From: Gibbula magus
Lineage: Eukaryota > Mollusca > Gastropoda > Trochida > Trochidae
NCBI GenBank assembly: GCA_936450465.1
Contig: OW388294.1
Location: forward strand, 73,212,622 to 73,276,621
Length of the DNA: 64,000 bases
Direction of reading: 5' to 3'
The notes under the pieces were generated by a model. That model did no database searches, had not been told where the DNA came from, and saw nothing but the letters and a program-made list of their open reading frames with translations. The translations under genes and the position numbers were made by a program. Shown here in pieces: positions 60,059-64,000 of this stretch (position 1 is the stretch's first letter; each line of letters opens with the position of its first letter).

Positions 60059-63000
60059 ATATGGTATCTTTCTCCATTGGTGTCCTGTTCCACACAGGTG
60101 TTATGATGTGTTATCAGAGGTGTCAGAACGTGTCACGGTGCCAGATGATTGGATACAAGACACGTGACCTTACATGTCATCTTCTCTCAAATCAGAATAT
60201 TGGACTGAATATCATTGATAGAAGTGATACTTATGATTTCAAAAAGGATAAAAAGGTTTGAATTTTTAAATAATGTGTTTAACAGGTAATGCAGAATGCA
60301 AGCATGTATTGGTCATATGTCAAGTTAACAATATGTTAATTGTCTCAATTCACAACCTAAACTGATATTGTTTGCTTAAATAATTTGAACTGAGAACATA
60401 ATACAATATAATTCGCTGACATTTTGTAAGCGTCAAAATATATTTTGATTACAGCTTCATTCAAATGGATCTATCGTAACGACAGTAAAGGGCATATCGC
60501 TGATAACACACAACCATCAAAGAAAATATGTTAAAGGTAAACTCATATTTTCAGAATACAGCTACACAAGTTACATGAATGAGCATGTACCTTTCGTAAA
60601 ACAATTGCTTTAATCGTAAATACATAATAGAGGGGCATTGTTTTTGCCATCTTCCCTATCCACATGCAACTCTTGCCAGTTTCCATCACTAGCTGAGTTT
60701 AGACTTGCAGTATTTGCCTCATTTTCCTTGTTAAGAAAGTGGAGCGCTGTGCCTGAAATACATAATGGGATCTAATATCCTTACAGCAAGGAAACCTTCC
60801 AATTATATACTGGCAAGAGTTATGCCTAACGTAGGCAAGTTGTGTTTTAGCAACCGTGATATAGCAACTCGTAGACTAAATGTTATACCCTGTGTTCTTT
60901 ATAATGTAGTAATGTATATACATTGTGCAGAGGATTCTTATTTTGCACTGACAGGACTCCATATAATTTGGAACAGATGTCCATATACTTTGAGAAAATA
61001 AATGCCCTAATATATTTACACTATACAAAAAAGGCAACAGTGAGCACATCTCACATACCCCTGTTGCAGTTTGATCTCCTTCATAGCATTAATTTATTTG
61101 AAAATGTTGTAAATTAAATCCTGTCTATTAATGACAATAATTTTCAATGAACACTCTGAAATCTTACCCCTTAAAATTCACAATATCACCACTTTGGTAA
61201 ATTCCCCATTACAAATCTGGAGTGTTCAATTTAAGCTCAGGAAACGAAGTCCGAAAATCTTACCTTTTTTGGTAAATAATCGTTTGAACCGTGACGTAAC
61301 AACTCCTAAACGAACAGATTTGAAGTTCCAAGTCACAAACTTGTGAGTTATGCTCCGGGACGTTGTCGGACAAACGGACGTCGGACGCACTCATGAATGG
61401 ACATGCGGAGCTCTGTTCACCCCGACTATGTCGTAACGGAGGTTAAATTATAGCTAGAACATTATATCCCATGTTTTTCCAAGATTGTTTACTTAGTTAC
61501 TTAGGAATATCGTCTCATGCAGTTGACGAACTCGTATACAAAAGGAAAGATACCGGTATGTCTGGTAAAACAAGATGTTCCCCACTCATCGACATGTTGA
61601 TGAGAAATAAAAATTATGGCAATGTCGGTGCATTGAAAACAGTCGCATAATAAGATTAATGAGGTTATACATTTTGAAAGCATGTTCTCGCTGCTAAGTC
61701 ACATGTTTAGTATAAATACATGGATAGGTATTGTTATATCACAGGAAGCAACGGAAGTCAGGATTACAATAACATTTGGTTGTACATGTACGTCACAGAC
61801 AGTAGCAAGACTCATTCAACACCATAGACATACAAGACGAATGCAGGACATAACGAGGAGTGGACGTTCATGTGTTACAAACGTTAAGACCAGCACATAC
61901 CCATGATATACCTCTGAAAGCCATAGATTACGTCAACAGACGTAGGGGGTCGTATCAGTCGACGGCTGTCCTCAGAGGTTTGAGACCAGTTGGAATATGC
62001 TGCAATCGACTATTCCGCGGGAGGAGACTCACTCATTAATATCGACTTGAGAGACACTTTCCTGACCACGACAGCATTATTTTCACCCTAGCCTTCACCA
62101 GATATTCATGCGATCGAGCATCCTCTGTTCGTATACGCCATCACCCTCAGCAGGCATGACAAGAGTTGGAAGTGTCATTAAGAGACGCATGGCGGCAGCG
62201 GTAAAATGACGTCATCCATAAACATTTCTTGGAAAGGCGAAGTTTGATACAGGAATAGTTTTTTGGTTTGACATGTACTTTCTGAATATTTGAATGTCGG
62301 ACACATAGCGAAATGCAAATGAATTGGCCACAAATAACATTTATTTAACTACCCAACTCTTGTCTTGTCTCTCCTTTACTTATCTTCAAAATGACACATA
62401 TGTTATTTTGCCCATACTTTTATCTCAATTAATTACTGTTAGATGAAGTCTATTAAACAATGACAACGTACCCAGCACATTGTCTTGTTAATCTGAGAGA
62501 TAAGCGATGTCCTCAAGTGCAAGGGCATTTAACCAAATGTGTTTGTGTCCACTCATAAGTATAACCTGGTTTGAACAGTAAGGGATTGTGGACTGAACCT
62601 AGAACTCCACAAGGTTTGTGTGAAGCAAAATGGGTATACGTAGCAACATATTGAACTATGGAGGTTATACATATGCGCTCTTCTTTAATAACTTTAATAG
62701 ATATATGTATTAGTATTAATTAATGACTCTTTGAATCAATTTTGTCATCATTACAACCTGTCAGTCAGCATATCTCAAACTACTAGTATAAAAAATATCA
62801 GTTATCGTCACTGTTTGATGGATGGACTGATAAACCCAACTATACTGAACAGCAAAAGAAACGCGAGTTTTAGTGATTAAAGTTCCTGTTTGCATATCAG
62901 CCCATGTTTTTTCATAATCATTAGTTAATGTCAGAGAACATGTTGAGCTATTGGTACTGAAGAGTACAGATGGTTATCATTGCAAAGACAAATGGTATCA

Positions 63001-64000
63001 GTTCGCGAAAATGCACGTCACATGTTGTCAGCGTAACAAGATATGCATGAGCCAGGTAAAATTAAAATTCTCGTGCCGAAACTGAGACCTGCTCTGTGAA
63101 AAGGACTCAAAATTGTGACTCTAGACTTAATGTTTAAGAAGTTAATGCTTGACACAAAAAAACATGAATTTTTCGGAAACAGTTTGCAAGGACTGTAATT
63201 GTGCTCGTGGACACCTTTGTACCGTAAAAGAATGCAATACCTTGAAGTTTCACCAAAATGAGACCCTTATAATCGTTTGGAATGAAATTCAAAATACGTC
63301 ATTACGACAAATCAACATCAGCAAAGATGCATCAAGAAACTTCATGGGAGTGTTTGCACACATGCCAATTGCATTTAAGATTACATTCGGCCCTTCGTCA
63401 TCAGAACAGGAATGTAGCTGTTTTCCCAGAGAATTGCACAAGAAAATGCTCTGCAGAAGTTTTGCACCTGATTTTCCGTTATGTATGCATGATGTTCAAC
63501 ACATTATTAACATTATGGCAACAACAGTTTAATGCTCTGATATTATAAATTAGCTCAATACAGCGTAATTAGTAATTACGAAATTCAAAAGTTGACTTGC
63601 GTTTCTTTTGCTCTTCAGTATATTTAAGTCTGCCATTATATGATAAACCTTCACATCTGCAAATCTGCAGTATTGGCTCATTCCAGTTTCTACATTCGGA
63701 ATCCAATGTACACACAACCATGACTGCAGGTATCAGTTTGGAAGCTGTCTCGATGGTTTCTGTGCCTGTATCATCGGCTATAGCTATGACTACAACTCCG
63801 ACAACTGCGTGGAACGTAAGCAGATTGCTTAGTTATTATTTGATGATTTCAATGGCCTCAGCCATATATGCATTTTATGTAGCAAATTTAATTAAATTAA
63901 ACCACTTTCGCTTGTGTTTATTTAAATTGGTTTCACTGTCCAACAGGAAAACCATTGGGATAATATATTCTTTGTTCATTCACAGAATGCAAAACATACG
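60059..64000 (+). CDS. PAN/EB-module gene copy 3, runs off window end
   Basis: Exons A 60059-60255 (donor AAG|gtttga), B 60455-60536 (donor AAAG|gtaaac), C 63687-63815 (donor GAAC|gtaagc) and the start of D at 63986 (QCKTY) keep the phases of copies 1 and 2. A: MVSFSIGVLFHTGVMMCYQR, CQMIGYKTRDLTCHLL. B: GSIVTTVKGISLITHNHQRK. C: FGIQCTHNHDC, CRYQFGSCLDGFCACIIGYS. All frames are open, and intron B-C (3.15 kb) contains a Tc1-like relic and a MITE. The 5' exons were not identified and the last exon is cut by the window. Likely a secreted PAN/EB protein like copy 2; function unknown. Confidence 0.75.
61735..62210 (+). pseudogene. Tc1/mariner-like transposase relic
   Basis: A frame with TVARLIQHHRHTRRMQDITR then SGRSCVT resembles the HTH-linker-HTH junction of Tc1/IS630-type transposases (VARL...tG...d.pRSGRPRVT). 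It is followed in another frame by RRGSYQSTAVLRGLRP and CCNRLFRGRRLT. No intact DDE motif. It lies in intron B-C of PAN/EB copy 3. Confidence 0.5.
62843..63620 (+). mobile_element. 778-bp element with AAAAGAAACG-type ends
   Basis: Left end TACTGAACAGCAAAAGAAAC, right end (inverted) TACTGAAGAGCAAAAGAAAC, TA on both sides (62841-62842, 63621-63622). It contains an open frame (63149-63532) with nine cysteines and no recognised domain, overlapped by an 88-codon frame in +1. Confidence 0.82.

Noticed and set aside
60765..61346. Three overlapping short frames in PAN copy 3 intron
   Set aside because: No motif recognised; probably repeat debris or chance.

Overview
This is eukaryotic, intron-rich, AT-rich animal DNA. 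The coding content (a Notch-ligand gene, a small family of PAN/EB-module genes) and the repeats (a Penelope-like element with a hammerhead ribozyme motif, Tc1/mariner-type MITEs, a Crypton remnant, L1/Tx1-like debris) suggest a marine invertebrate, most likely a lophotrochozoan such as a mollusc. The taxon is an inference. No prokaryotic operons, CRISPR arrays or rRNA genes are visible.

Region 1 (1-21.1 kb) is an empty-looking upstream stretch followed by one complete nine-exon gene on the + strand (8624-21075). Its exons join in phase to give 601 codons: signal peptide, MNNL domain, DSL domain and nine EGF repeats. It is a Delta-type DSL ligand, but the protein stops right after a short hydrophobic C-terminus and a poly(A) signal follows at once. 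It therefore lacks the cytoplasmic tail of classical Delta/Jagged. Two small inverted-repeat elements sit in its introns.

Region 2 (21.1-35 kb) starts with a gene-poor stretch. Then comes the first PAN/EB gene copy (27.8-29.9 kb), whose first recognised exon is split by a 424-bp dispersed repeat. A 1.9-kb, 36-bp-period minisatellite follows, and then a near-perfect 44-bp-arm hairpin.

Region 3 (35.2-49 kb) is a tandem segmental duplication of about 5.2 kb (unit A about 35.67-40.82 kb, unit B about 40.84-48.99 kb). Each unit carries the corpse of a PAN/EB paralogue. An L1/Tx1-like fragment lies in its EB exon, and a TTAA-flanked MITE lies in that fragment. Unit B was later interrupted in a TA microsatellite by 3.8 kb of Penelope-like sequence (reverse transcriptase plus GIY-YIG endonuclease, hammerhead motif, and a second fragment with an inverted end). 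Unit A is the empty-site counterpart. Unit A alone carries a head-to-head pair of Tc1-like transposase N-termini.

Region 4 (49-64 kb) has a second, apparently intact PAN/EB gene (49.2-52.3 kb), a decayed Crypton-type tyrosine recombinase (53.2-54.25 kb), a 2.8-kb element with long terminal inverted repeats (56.5-59.3 kb), and a third PAN/EB gene running off the end (60.06-64.0 kb). The 5' exons of the PAN/EB genes could not be identified. The three copies share exon phases and splice positions, so they are tandem paralogues in the same orientation. Nothing links them functionally to the DSL gene beyond proximity.
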